Shown piece by piece: positions 1-11,744 of a DNA stretch of 64,000 bases. The notes below the pieces were generated by a model. The model was given only the letters and a program-made list of their open reading frames with translations. It was not told where the DNA came from and made no database searches. The first letter of the stretch is position 1. Each line of letters opens with the position of its first letter. A program made the translations under genes and the position numbers. The DNA is from Melieria omissa (Eukaryota > Arthropoda > Insecta > Diptera > Ulidiidae), in contig OZ020269.1 in NCBI GenBank assembly GCA_963971225.1, positions 8,748,201 to 8,812,200 on the forward strand. Reading direction: 5' to 3'.

Positions 1-2650
1 TTTATTTGCATAATTTAAACAAGTTGTCAGTTCAAAGTCAAGGATAAGTGCAATTGCATTGCTGCCAAGTGCGGCAGCAGCTGGCAGGAAGCGGCGTGCT
101 GAGAACGTTACATATGTGTGTATGTGTGTGTGACATACAACAAGCGTTAAATAAGTTATAAGTTTTCTTAAATCAGGTTTCCTTGAGAATAATAAATTTT
201 CGTGCTTGCTGGTAATCGGAGACTTTTGGGCACTTTTAATGCGCTTTTGGTCGAATTGTTTTGATTTTATTAACACAACCATTAACCAACTTAACCACCG
301 CACAAGAGTTTGTTGTTTATTTCCCCAGAATGTGTCCAGAATGTGTGGCTCGCTTCAAGTTGTTATTCACTCAATCATTTGTTGTTGTAGTTGTTGTCGT
401 TTAGTGGACTCTCTTGCAGATCGTCGTATGTCGATAACGATTTTTATGACCCGAAAATATGTAACAATTATTTGTTGCTGTTCTTTATTACTTTATAGTT
501 TTATTATGTTTAACTTTTTATGGACATTTTATAGGCTGAGATTTTGTTAGTTTTTTTTCTCTCTCTGTCTCTCCAGGAAATATGAAACTTGCGCGCTGAA
601 CAAAACTAATAAATTTCACTTTTTTTCACGTCGCTGTGAATTGTTGAAATGGAAGAGCGTAGTTTTTATTACCCAGCAGAAGTAGAAGAAGCAAGAGAAT
701 AGGAAGAGGGATTCAAAAACTTGGACTCGCGTTCGTTGCGACTTGCAACGCGTTTTGGTTGGTGGTGGCACGAAAATAAATTTCCGTTTGTCAAATGTGC
801 GATACGAAAATTTCGCTGCTCTAAATTCTCATTATCAACTCATATTTTATAGTTTTTGCCATATTTTTGCGCCATTTTGAGTGAGTCTTATTTTTGTTTG
901 CTGCTTCAACAACTTCATTGCGTTGTCCTTCGGTTACGACTCCTTCTCCCAGACGCGACTAGACAGGATGTCTGTCGCTGCTCATAAGTTATTTAAGTTA
1001 TGCATGTGTGCTGATTTATTGCACACCAGTCGCACGCCCGCCGCCGCATGAAGTCATATCGGCCGCCTGTCTCGTCGTTCCGCGCCTCGTCTCTCCGCGC
1101 CAATGAGCCGCCGCTGGCGTCGCTTTCATTTATTACTTGCATTCGCATATAATAAATGAAAACTTATGACTACCAAATAGTCGAATCCAGCCAACTATGC
1201 TGCACACCTTCGCCCGCACGCCGGGCCGCCCCCTAATGGGCACAAAGTGTCAGCCCTGGCAATTTTGGCTGCCACACACGCACAACTTTACTGCAATGCT
1301 TTATGAGTGACTGTGTCTGTGTGTGTGTGTGTGTGTGGCACTTTTGGGCTACACAAAAATAAATTTGACTCTAGAGCTCTTGAGCACACACTCACTGTTG
1401 GCTGTTAGACACCAAAAACAACAACAACAACACATAAACACAGACAGTTACTCAGACAGACAGAAAGACAGAACAGACAGAGCGCCAAACATTTTGTTAG
1501 TCTGCATAATTTATGCAAGTTTTTCGTGCATTTCGTTGTTTGTTTGCATTTCTTCTTCCATTTTTTTGCTCAGACTTTTATTATGCTTTTTGACTGTCTG
1601 TCTTGCTTGTTTGTTGTTGTTGTTTTCCAACCATTTTAAGCATTTTTTTATTTGCTGCCAGTCGCTACTGCACAAATGTTGCTTGCACTGCACTCGCTGC
1701 TGCTACCGTTGCCGCCACATATGTCCAACAAAACTGGCAGCAGTTGCCTGGTTGCACGCCGCTGAAGGGCACTAAAGTGTGTAATATTTTCCATTGGCAT
1801 TGAGTAAGTTTTCCTTAGCCTTTTCCATTTTGTTTGTTAGCTTTACGGCTTTTAGGTTTCATGTGAGCACAATTGCTCATTGTTGGCAGCGAGTTGCTGG
1901 TTCGCGTTCGCAACATCACAAATTTTATTGCGAAGGAAAACACTAGTTTCGAAAGTATTTTGTCGCCTATTAACGCATTAAGTTGCAAAGTTCTAAAGTC
2001 GCTGCTGTTGTCGCCAGAGCGCTGTTCCGACGCCCAGTCGCTACCCGCAGGTCGCTGCTTTTATTGAGCGATATGCTAAGTGGGGATTTAATGCGAGTTG
2101 AAGAATGTCGTTCAAGTTTAAAGACAAACATAAACTGAGCGCAACCTACAGTCGGATTTTGATGTTTGTGGGTTGTAATGCGGGTTTCTGGATGTTTGCT
2201 AAACTGTGAAGATTAGTGGAGAAGGTGTGTAGAACATTGTTTGAGCTGTTTCAGTTCAGTTCGAATGATTTTATATGTTGATGATAGTAAAATGTTGATA
2301 GTTGATAGCAGCATTAGGCGCTGACTTAAGCAAATAGACATCGTCCTAGGTGGGTCTTCTATATAAAAATTTCTAAAGAAAGAGTTCAAAAGTCACTTTA
2401 GGATACATTAGAGACCAGTTTCGTTTTCAACTTGAAGCTATTTAGCACGGAACGATTTGGCAGAGACTTTAAAAATTGTGTTAAACTGACTCGAAATTTC
2501 TTCTTTAACAATTCAGTGCAATTTTGTGGAAGGAATTTAGGCAACAGTCAGGAGGTGATCCTGCAGTTAACGAGTTATTGAGATCTTACTCAAAATGACT
2601 CAACGTAGACAAAAACCAGCTGCATCAAGTCACCGACTTTCAAACCAGGC
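1..2650. other. Noncoding host-like stretch
   Basis: I see no gene here. The stretch is AT-rich with two GC-richer blocks (about 1020-1135 and 1199-1245). It holds short TG runs at 114-132 and 1313-1336, a CAGA-rich run near 1440-1480 and scattered TTG/CAA triplets. All open frames are short and composed of low-complexity residues, and I find no splice-flanked coding block. It reads like intron or intergenic DNA of a fly. Confidence 0.55.
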
Positions 2651-2654
2651 ACTG

Positions 2655-2879
2655 CAGTCTCAGGAAACTCAAGTCCACTCTTGGACTAAGTAGGACCAGG
2701 CACTACTTGCAGGTTTTGTGTAGGAGCTGAGGAAACATGGGAACACATCATCATGCACTGCATTGCTTTATCCTACAGCAGAAGACGATGTCTGGGCCAA
2801 TAACAGCTATCAATCAGGAATGCCAAACACTTAAATTTTCAAGAACTCCTAAGTTTCATTAGGGCAGTGGGTACTTTGA
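2655..2879 (+). pseudogene. Relic of the C-terminal end of an I-like non-LTR retrotransposon
   Basis: From 2708 the frame gives CRFCVGAEETWEHIIMHC, a C-x2-C...H-x4-C zinc knuckle typical of the very end of non-LTR ORF2 proteins after the RNase H domain. It is followed by an ALSYSRRRCLG stretch, one stop codon, and then LLSFIRAVGTL, the usual final helix of these proteins. Upstream, KLKSTLGLSRTRHY lies one base out of frame, so there is a frameshift near 2706. The relic is interrupted at its last codons by the piggyBac-like element that follows. It is decayed and nonfunctional; the clade assignment (I/Loa/R1 group) rests on the RNase H tail only. Confidence 0.7.
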
Positions 2880-3373
2880 CCCATTGCTGCCTATTGGGTA
2901 AAATTTTACCCATGAAAATTTATTTTTTTTAAATCACAAAAAAGTCAATGTTTGAGATCTCTCAAAGCCATTGATAGGGAAAGTTAGGGTAAAGATGAAA
3001 CTACCTTAACCTAGTGAAGGTCACCTTAAAATTTCGCCATCTAGCTAGAGTTACCAGACTCCAAATATTGTGAATTTTTCGGAGGTGGAAAATGTGGGGA
3101 AACGTAGTGGCCCTTGAACTTAACAAAAATCTGCCTCCTAACTCACCTGTAAAAAATACAACTTTCGTTCACGTGGTTAGCTGATCACTTCACAAAGTAT
3201 GGAAAAAAGCTACCATTGCTGCGTAATGGGTACAAAATACCTAATGAATATCTCAGCAACGTACAGAGATATAAAGCTGAAATTTTGTTTCTGATCATGT
3301 TGGGTCACTTCTAGGTCGTGTATGAAATTTTATCAAAATCGTATGGGCGGAACTGGTACCCGGCAGCAATGGG
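2880..3373. mobile_element. piggyBac-like short TIR element (494 bp, non-autonomous)
   Basis: The element starts CCCATTGCTGCC and ends GGCAGCAATGGG, a 12-bp perfect inverted repeat beginning with CCC as piggyBac ends do. The right flank is TTAA (3374-3377) and the left flank is TTGA (2876-2879), which fits a TTAA duplication with one substitution. No transposase frame is present. A further copy of the left-end sequence lies internally in direct orientation at about 3213. Collapsing the element and one TTAA restores the reading of the surrounding retrotransposon tail to its stop codon, which supports these borders. Confidence 0.7.
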
Positions 3374-3377
3374 TTAA

Positions 3378-4096
3378 TGTAATGTAAGGGGTCACAATAC
3401 CACATTTCTATCTAATCTATTGCAATTTTTTGCTAACGACTGCCATATTTTGGGCTGTTTAGAAATTTATCCTTCATTGCGACTTATCAACGTTTTATGT
3501 TGTTTGAATGGAAGGTACAATGATGCATTTCCTTGGACTTTCTCTATAAAATCTCCTAAGTGAGTGATGAAGTTTGAACTGAATTTGTCTTCTCGTTCAG
3601 TTTTCTAAGCAATAGTGGACGATTCGCCCACTCATGCGGCCGGATAAAGTTTTGAAGTCAAGTGTCTAATATTAGTTGTATGTCTTAGAGCCTCATATCC
3701 AATGCACTTTCTGCCGCATTGTCTTTTTTCTTCGGATAAATCAGACTGGAGAAAAATTGTGTCGTGTTGTCATGAAACATGCTGTTTAAAACTTTTTGTT
3801 TGAGGATGTTATTCCAACATTTTTTTAGAAATCGCAATTGATTTCTTTGAATCAATTTTGGTGCACGCAACTGCGTCGGTAGAGTCAACCATATTTCCCC
3901 CGGCATGATTCCACTAATTAGACAGAGGTATATTCTCTATCGATTCGCCAGACCTGAGAGATTTGAATCCAGTTAGAAGTAAATTCCCACACTGGAGGAA
4001 TTTTGGTTTTTGATATTTTTCTATATGAAGAAGTTTGATGAGGCCAGTCGTAAATTTTCTGAATTGTTGTAACTGTCGTTTTGAGACATAAAGAGT
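3378..4096. other. Unassigned stretch between transposons
   Basis: The first ~35 bases probably continue the retrotransposon 3' UTR (a CACAAT motif near 3392). The rest is AT-rich. Minus-strand frames at 3685-3906 and 3914-4165 have ordinary residue composition but no motif I can recognise, and the second runs into a MITE, so I do not call them genes. Confidence 0.4.
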
Positions 4097-4104
4097 TCTC
4101 AATC

Positions 4105-4252
4105 CAGGGGCGGCCTCAGACAAATATTTGGGGGAAGTGTCAAAAAGTAATTTTGTTATATTCATAAAATGTCAAAAAATTCCTTTTATTTTGCATGTAG
4201 TTTTAAAGTCGACCCTAATATTTCGGGGGAAAACCCTCTGAATCCGCCACTG
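4105..4252. mobile_element. hAT-type MITE, family B, copy 1 (148 bp)
   Basis: The ends are CAGGGGCGGCCTCAG and CTGAATCCGCCACTG, an imperfect 15-bp inverted repeat starting with CAG. Flanks are TCTCAATC (4097-4104) and TTTCAATC (4253-4260), an 8-bp duplication with one mismatch, the hAT hallmark. The interior matches the copy at 56020-56173, including TTTTAAAGTCGA and the G-rich runs inside each end. No coding capacity. Confidence 0.8.
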
Positions 4253-4311
4253 TTTCAATCATATAAAATGGTTTCCTAGGCGATATATATCAAAATGTAT
4301 ATAAAGTTCTC

Positions 4312-4449
4312 CTGTGGCGCACATAAGATTTCATTTGGAGGGGTTTGCGTACAACTTTTGAACCGAATACCATTCGAAACCATATTTTGTACCAGCATTT
4401 TTGTGTTTTGGGGGGTTTGAAGCCCCAAAACCCCCTGTGTGCGTCAATG
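4312..4449. mobile_element. hAT-type MITE, family A, copy 1 (138 bp)
   Basis: The element begins CTGTGGCGCACA and ends TGTGTGCGTCAATG. Its flanks AAGTTCTC (4304-4311) and AAGTTCCC (4450-4457) match at seven of eight positions. It is the same length as, and collinear with, the copy at 21480-21617, sharing an AATACCATTC block and G-rich subterminal runs. The ends are more eroded than in that copy. Noncoding. Confidence 0.75.
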
Positions 4450-4564
4450 AAGTTCCCACATTGCAAGAATGTTTCGAAATTTAAAGAACAAAAACAAAAT
4501 CAATTCATTTCGCATTTGCATATTCATTTTTTATTGTTTTGCGGGGCTGTATACGAGGCTTGTA

Positions 4565-4716
4565 CAGGGTGGCGCAAAAAATGTCAGGCAGCGCAAAAGT
4601 GTTTACCCAGCTCTAATGAATGAATTAATTAATTAATGTTAAAGCAAAATTTATTTGGCACTATTTGCGAAAATTATAACATTTGCCGATAACGTAATGA
4701 ATTTTGTGCCACCCTG
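4565..4716. mobile_element. TA-flanked TIR element (Tc1/mariner-type MITE, 152 bp)
   Basis: The ends CAGGGTGGCGCAAAA and TTTTGTGCCACCCTG form a 15-bp inverted repeat with one mismatch. TA dinucleotides lie directly outside both ends (4563-4564 and 4717-4718), as expected for Tc1/mariner-type insertion. The interior is AT-rich and noncoding. The superfamily call depends on the TA flank and the CAGGGTG start, so it is moderately certain. Confidence 0.7.
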
Positions 4717-4718
4717 TA

Positions 4719-7700
4719 CATAGATTTGTATACGGATTTTTATTTGAACATTTTAACGATTATTGACTTGTAACTTACCGCCGAACCATCTAGTAGGTCA
4801 AGAGTAGAAAGGATGTCGATCAAGAGTTAAGCGAGCTTCCTTAGCTACATGGCTCTAACTAACTCTAACTCTTCAACAATGAACACACAACGCAACTGAA
4901 CTTTGATTCCAACGGTTTCAAAGAACCAGCGGGTCTCTTAAATGGTCGCAAGTATTTTTTTCATTTGCGTAAAATGTGTTAACAGCTTTATTTTTATAAG
5001 CACGAAGGTCACATCGCACTTGAACCACATTTTTGTTGAAGACTTGCGGGCGTACAGAGTCCAGCTGATTGCTTGGCTGACACTTGCAGCGGCTGTCAAA
5101 AATAAACATTGAAACAAAATTAAATTCTTGACATGTAGTTATGTATATTTGCTGTTGTCAAGTTGTTGTTGTTGTTGTTGACAAATTACAACATTTTCTT
5201 GCGCCCGTTCGTCAGTTGTCAATTGTGACGTAGCAATAACAAGCCGACAGCGCTTTGAACTCTGCATTGTTTTCAATTGAAACAACAACAACAAAAAAAT
5301 AAAAACAACTGCACACATAACTGTTAACACATTTTGTATGCATTGCAATCGACTTCAAAGTTCGAACTCCAATTGATGGCCAGTGTTGCCTTTGGCTGTC
5401 AAGAGAGCAATTAGACGAGAGGAAGTGTAAGTGTGGGAGCAGCAATTAAAGTGAGAAATTATGCAGCAATTATTGTGCAATTTATGAGAGATGCAAGTTG
5501 CTGTTGCAGTTCAGCTGAACTGTGCCATTAATGGAAAAGTCATTTGGTCAAAGTTTTTTTTGCGTTTTTTCGAGTTCTTTCTTTTTTCGCGCCTCAACAT
5601 TTCACATTTCAGTGCAATTAGCTGTGTTTTTTGCAACAGCAACGTTCATTAATTTGCACTTGAAATAAATAAAATTCAAATATTTTCCTGAGTGACACGT
5701 CAACGCTGTCAGTTTGACAGCTGTCAACGCGGCGGGCATCAGTGCGCTTGTGGTATTTAACTTTGTGTGGCATGATGGCGTTTTTTTTTTCACAGCTTTT
5801 CAGCAAATTGATTTTTAAGTGAATGCATTTAATTGGATTGCAATTACGCGCACTTGTCGCCACAATTAATCGTACCTGCCAGAGCAATGTGTGCGCAACG
5901 TTATTTATTTTGCTGCGAGCATTTTTTCCTTCTTTCTGTGCAGTTTTTTTCTTTTGTCGCAATTGCAGCAAATCAATTAACTTCGATTGCAAACCGCAAA
6001 TAATGCAATTATAGGCGACATAACCTCTGGACATGCCATGTCACACCAAGCTGTCTCCGGATATATCTGAGAGATGTCGAACGATTTCACTTCCATGTCT
6101 CGTCTCAGTGTCGTTCTTGCTGGCGTTTGACATTGAGCAGTGCTCCTAATTCGATTTATTATTATTGAGAGCGGCAGAAAAAACGTTGTCGAGCCAGCCG
6201 CCAGGCACACATTCAATTAGAGCCGGGAAATTAATTGAAATGTCCACTGCAGCAATTAATCCTTGCGGCCAATGCTGCCCAATCCCACTACTCGTCTGTC
6301 AATCGAACGGTCAATCCATAAGCAGACGTCAGACGTTGCTTCAGCCGTGGCATCTTGGCTGCGACGCTTCGGCGACACACGTGCTTCGCCAACTCGGCTC
6401 TTCAATCACTCGTTCATTCATTGCTTGAGACTGCAAATCAAGCGCAAATTGTACTTTGGGGGCACAAGGGAATCAAGCAACGGGACATGTAAAAAAACAA
6501 ACGGCTCCGCATTGACATGAAGCAAAATTGTGCCCTTCGCTCAGGCGCCAGTTGCAGGTCAATTGTCCGTCCTGACGCCACATCGGTGAAGCGCACTTCA
6601 ATTGCCGCTCAATCAACAACAGTCGTTCGCTCCATTCAAAGCAACGCAGCTTGAATGTAAAAAAAATACACTAACAACAACAACGAAAACCGAATGAGAA
6701 AGAAATCGCCCTGTCGACGCACACAAATCCATGGCCGAGCCACAAAGACGCAATTGCAGAATTTAATCAAAAGTGATGCGATTAGGCCGAGTCGACTACG
6801 CACAATCTCTTTCGCTTCGTTTCATTTGGCCAAATGTCAAATGCACGCATTGCATGACAGGCGAAATGCCAAACGGATGCAAACACAATCCAGCGCAACT
6901 CTTTGCTTTGCTGCATTTTGTGCGCGTCGTTGGTTTTCCACTTTTCGCTTTCTGCACTTTTGACAGTTCAGAAATGTGGCAGCGGCAATCGTCCAACTTG
7001 CATCAGCTCCCTCTGCGATTTTCACAATTGTCGCACACAGGCAATGCAGCAATTTGCAACATTTTCATTTGAACATTTTGTTGTTGTTGTTATCGCTAAT
7101 CACATAATTTGCGTCAGGCCGCAGTGTTTTGTTTACAATTTGTTGCAATTGTCAGCAAATTGACTTTAAATGCTTGTCGCTGCAGTGACAAGCGCCAAAC
7201 GCCAAAAATAACAACAACAACACTATAAAAATCAACTGCGATACTCAGTGGCGTTGCGTTGTTATCCATGTGGCAGCATCTGGACACAACGCGACAGTGT
7301 GCAACACATTTTTGTGTCACTGTGACAGTTGCAATGATGCTGCAGTGTTTTCATTTGTCGCACTCGCCACTCAGCGTCGCTTCGTGGTGGCATTTTGTAA
7401 ATTGAATTGTGGGTCATTCGACACAGACACACACAGCAATGACAACAACCGACAATTGCAAAATTAGAAAGCAATTTTCCTGACAATGAGCTAAATATTT
7501 TTATGCACATACATTAGAGGCACTCACGATAGATGATAAGTGAGTCAAAAAAGTAAAGTTAAAGTTGCTATAAAGACTATCGGAGAGGTTTTTAACTGAG
7601 CTTTAAGTGTTTTCAAGAGCTCGAAATAGAAGGCGGAAGAAAACCCATTTGCCCCGGACTTTTCATAAGTCTGAATTTTCGCTTCGGGCAACAATTAGAC

Positions 7701-8289
7701 TTATTGTGATACCACAAAAGAGCCTTTAGCAGCTTTTACAGAGAAAGTCAAATTGATATGTGAATGGAACTAAGTAAACACTCAGCTGTCCCTTCTTCTC
7801 CAATGAAGATTGTCCTTCGTCATCAAACGAAGTATGAGATCACTGAAAATCATTGAAGGTTCTTGAGTGTTTTCTACCAGCGTCTTTTCCTCTTTCTCAC
7901 GTTTTGAAAGGTCCGAACAGTGTTAGATGCCTTCGAGTCTTATCCTTTTCTTTACTAAACAGTTGCAAAAGTGCCTTATTTATCTTATTCAGACATTTGT
8001 CTTACTTGGACAGTTGTCACAAAAGGCTTGTTTGAAACAGGATTTGAGGCACAGCTTACTCCCAGGATCACAACGACTATGAAAACGAGCTGTCTCCTTT
8101 TTTATAAGATAAGTGTTTTGAAATGTTTTGCTATAACCTTTTCAGTCACAATGTCCAATATGTTGGACTACAGCCCATACAATTCATACAGAACGGGTTT
8201 ATTTTCATGTCGAAAAGGGTTAAGAGGGTGAGGCATCCTGGTTATCTAGCAAGAGTCTTTTAGAGGCTTTTGTTGGTCAAATAAGAGCA
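4719..8289. other. Noncoding host-like stretch
   Basis: No gene recognised. It contains (TTG)n at 5162-5180, a CAA run at 5281-5294 and many TTGCAATT/CAATTG-type words. About 6000-7500 is GC-richer and rich in CAA/TTG motifs; 7500-8289 becomes AT-rich and unassigned. Open frames are short, overlap on both strands and show no conserved motif. Confidence 0.5.
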
Positions 8290-8780
8290 GTTAACTCACT
8301 TAAAAATGGATAGAGGAAAGCAAAAACTAGGGTTCGATAGAGTTGATCCTGTAAACTTTCTCACCAAATCGGTTCAATGGATCTTACAAAGTTATGAAAA
8401 AATCTCTCAAAATCCACTAGAGATCCAGAAAAACCGCCAAAACAACAACAAAGATATTAAAGTCATATTAATTTTCTTATTATCTGCTAAAAGAGTAAAA
8501 AAAATCCTTCAAAAATCCTAAATCCCAAAAAACCATGAACAGAATCTTCTAAATTTTCCTATTGTTTGCTTTATTGGTTCAATTGGATTTGCCGCATTAA
8601 CCAAAATTTTCTCAAACATCCAGCAAAGACTTCAAAAACAAACAGTTGAAAATAAAAATCTCCTTAACTTTCTTATTGTTTGCTATCTCTGTTTAATTGG
8701 ATTTTCGTTAACCAAAAATGTCTGAAAAATCCACTAAAAATCAGTTAACTAACTTAAAGTTGGCAAGAGGAAAGCTAAAG
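8290..8780. repeat. Detached units of the 114-bp family array
   Basis: This block contains about three diverged units built from AAAATCCACTA, TTTCTTATTGTTTGC and GTTCAATTGGATTT boxes. Its first part (about 8340-8450) is a direct copy of about 11745-11860, both with CTTTCTCACC followed by TCGGTTCAATGGAT. It therefore belongs to the same repeat family as the array at 11745-13191, separated from it by other DNA and the mariner element. Confidence 0.75.
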
Positions 8781-8810
8781 TTAAGGTCCGATAGAGTAGT
8801 GTCACCTCTG

Positions 8811-9350
8811 GAAGTTGTCTCTGATGTTGCAGTACCCAAGACAGAGATTGATAAATTGGATTGGAGACGAAGCATGTTCAAAGAGAGTGTTTGAACTCTT
8901 ATTGAGAGAAGAGCTTCTTCTTCCTCTTACAAATTTTTAGAGATATTGTTGAAGTATGTAAAACAGTCACATGGTCAAAAAAAGTAGTCACTTCTAGTGA
9001 GTTCATTGGCTTGACAGTTGATTGTGATGTCGATGTCGGACTGGAAACACAAGTAGAAAGAATTCTGTTTAAGTGAAGAAGAAGTTGTCTCTTATGTCGC
9101 AGTACCTAAGTCAGAGATTGAAAAATTGGATTGTACACGAAACATTTTCAAAGAAATTGCTTGAGAGGAGATTGTTATTGAGAGAAGAGCTTCTTCTTCC
9201 TCCTACAAATGTTTAGAGATATTCTTGAGAAAAGTAGGTAAAACAGTCACAGGGTCAAAAAGCGAAGTCACATCTAGCAAGTTCATCGGTTTGGTAGTTG
9301 GTTTTGATGTCGTTGGGACTGGATACCCAAATAGAAAGATTCTTTTAAGT
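8811..9350. repeat. 270-bp direct tandem duplication (two units)
   Basis: GAAGTTGTCTCT begins at both 8811 and 9081, and the two halves remain alignable throughout, sharing GAGAAGAGCTTCTTCTTCC and AAACAGTCACA blocks. The period is 270 bp. One frame reads similarly in both halves (EVVSDVAVPK and EVVSYVAVPK) for about 26 codons before a stop, but I recognise no protein family. It may be a decayed coding repeat or a young noncoding duplication. Confidence 0.75.
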
Positions 9351-10972
9351 GTATGAGATCAGCGAATGAAGAACGAGACCACTTATGAGAAGTCGAAGAC
9401 CTTCTTTAGAGTTTTGATCATGCCGACTGCTTATTCAAACGTATCTTCTAGATTGATTCAATCTATGCAGCAAATACTAAAAGAATCTATTTTGGTTTTT
9501 TTTACTTTCGACACAGTACATGAACACCGCCAATGCATCTTATGGTCATGTCAGTGCAACCAGTTGGCGTCGGTGTGATGGGGAATTTATTAGCTTGTTG
9601 CACAAAAATATGGCAAAAAAGCCAAAAAAGGAAATCATTACAATAGATTGGACTCGCTGCAAATGGGAAATTATTTTCTCTACAAAAATTTAATAAATAA
9701 TAATAAGCACTCAGCCGACTCTCTTCAGGGCAGCCCACATTTGCAATTTGAATGGCAGCAAATTCACGCCAATCATTTCTTATTCCTACTCATTGCTCAA
9801 TGCGTGCAACAATTTCTCGCAAATTGCAACATTAGCTGCCGAAAGTGTAGCAGAAAAACGCTCGCTGCGCGCACAACGCCTACGCCGGCGCATAATTTAT
9901 AGGCGGCCAGGTCATAATTGCTGCTACCAATATTTTTTCGCCACACTCATCCACATTTTCAACGCAATCAAAGCAGCTGATGCCGTGGCACGAATGCAAT
10001 TTAACAGTAGCGCAGCAATTTGCAAATACCTGCTGCCACAGATTCTAACACCAAATACGGCGCTTACTCGCTGATGGTCTTCTGCACACGCCACGTCTTG
10101 GCCAACTCGCGACCAGCCATCATGATGCACGTTTTCTTGCCATTTAATGTGGTTATGCGTTTGTTGTTGTTGTTGCTGTTGCTGCTGTTGCAGTAGCTGT
10201 TGCTCTACTGCTGCGTCTGCTCCTTGTATTGCTGTGACTTCATAGTTTTTGTTGTTATTGTTGTTGGCTGCACAACAAAGTTGGTCATCAATGCGCCGCG
10301 TACGCGCGCGTTCACCGTTCGGCGACGTGGCTCAATCGTAAACCCACTAACACGCGTCGCGGCCACTAAATCATTTTTGTTATGCTCCGCATGACTGTCT
10401 GTCTGGCTGGCTGCCGCTATATGGCTTTCCTGTACGCCTTTACGAGTTGTCTTCATTGTTTTTGTTATTATTGTTATTTTATTTTGGTTAGTGGCGCAGA
10501 CGGTAGTCGTCGCAACTGCTGCAACAGCCGCAGTGATCGAAGACAAGATAACGTCGATTGTGTTGAACGAGACGCGGCGCACAGTTGCTGTTGTTTTGTT
10601 GTTGTTGTTTACAGTCGTCACAGCGCCTGTTGCTTTGGGAGGCGCATTGCACTCAAATAACGGTCTACATATTACTTTGTCCGTTTATAGTTTGACGCAA
10701 AAGCCACTCAGCGCGCTGACTGACTTAATTCGGTGCGGTTTAAAATTTTTCAGTTGAACTAAGAGGAATTTCTAGGAATTGCTTTTCATTTATTCAAACA
10801 ATATGAAATACTCTGTGCTGTTTCAGATGCGCATAGAGTATCAGATCCAGTCGTTTTGTTATCCAAATCGTAGTTGCAAACTTTTCCGTAAAGTTTAATC
10901 AATTGAAATATTGGCTAAATTGAGTAAAACTACGTTTAAAAAAATCTAAAAAAAAATCGCAACAGAAAAAAA
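9351..10972. other. Noncoding host-like stretch
   Basis: No gene recognised. About 9730-10740 is GC-richer than its neighbours and holds an impure TTG/CTG run at 10160-10205 and a GTT run near 10591-10612. Frames across the runs encode Q, L or V homopolymer-like segments and occur on both strands, which points to triplet repeats rather than coding sequence. Confidence 0.5.
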
Positions 10973-10974
10973 TA

Positions 10975-11714
10975 TCAGGTGTACAACTTTGCTTCCGCCG
11001 TTTTCCGATAGGTGGCTGTACCGGCTGAGGCTGGTTGAAATACATAGATGGTAATGCCTTTAAAGTGAGTGTGGACAGTGCCTAACGAATTGTCATCGCC
11101 GTTTCAGTGACAGTTGTTCTTGTTTTCGTATTATTCACGCTCGAAAATGTCCGTTTATGTGCCCAATTCTCGCCATTTGCGGGAAGTTTTACTTTTCTGT
11201 TACAATTCGAAAAAAAATGCAGCTGAAGCGCATCGAATGCTCTCAGAAACTTACGGTGATGCTGCTCTGAGTGAAAGAACGTGTCGGGAGTGGTTTCAAC
11301 GTTTTAAAAATGGTGATTTCGACATGACAAAGTCATCCTCCAACACGACAATGCTCGGCCTCACGTCGCAAAAGTGGTCAAAAAGTACCTGGAAACGCTG
11401 AAATGGGAAGTCTTGCCCCACCCGCCGTATTCCCCAGATGTCGCCCCTTCTGACTTCCACCTATTCCGTTCGATGGCACACGGCCTGGCAGATCAACATT
11501 TTCAATCCTTCGAAGAATTGGAAAAATGGATTGCTTCATGGATAGCGTCAAAAGAGGTCTCATTTTTTCGAGCCGGGATCCGAAAATTGCCGGAAAGATG
11601 GGAGAAAGTTGTCGCTAGCGACGGACAATACTTTGAATAATACATCTGTAAGCACTGTTTCGCAATAAAGCTTTTAATTTTGAAAAAACGGCGGAAGCAA
11701 AGTTGTACACCTGA
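10975..11714 (+). mobile_element. mariner element, internally deleted (740 bp)
   Basis: Perfect inverted repeats of about 30 bp close the element; the outer end reads TCAGGTGTACAACTTTGC. TA flanks both sides (10973-10974, 11715-11716), the mariner target duplication. Full-length mariners are about 1.3 kb, so roughly 550 bp are missing from the middle. The perfect ends could still be bound by a matching transposase supplied elsewhere. The start of the terminal repeat resembles mauritiana-type mariners, but the subfamily needs a tree. Confidence 0.93.
11147..11640 (+). pseudogene. mariner transposase, central part deleted
   Basis: The N-terminal part starts MSVYVPNSRHLREVLLFCYN at 11147 and runs through AAEAHRMLSETYG and RTCREWFQRFKNGDFD, the helix-turn-helix DNA-binding region of mariner transposases. 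At about 11325-11337 it jumps to LQHDNARPH in a different frame and continues to HPPYSPDVAPSDFHLF and a stop at 11638-11640. The second and third catalytic aspartates (HDN and PSD) are kept with 34 residues between them, as in the D,D34D family. The first catalytic aspartate and about 170-180 residues are gone and the join is out of frame, so no active enzyme can be made. Confidence 0.92.
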
Positions 11715-11744
11715 TATGTTACAGTGATATATTACAGTGAAACC

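Noticed and set aside
3685..4165. Two adjacent minus-strand frames as a small gene
   Set aside because: No recognised motif, no splice logic joining them, and the second runs into a MITE.
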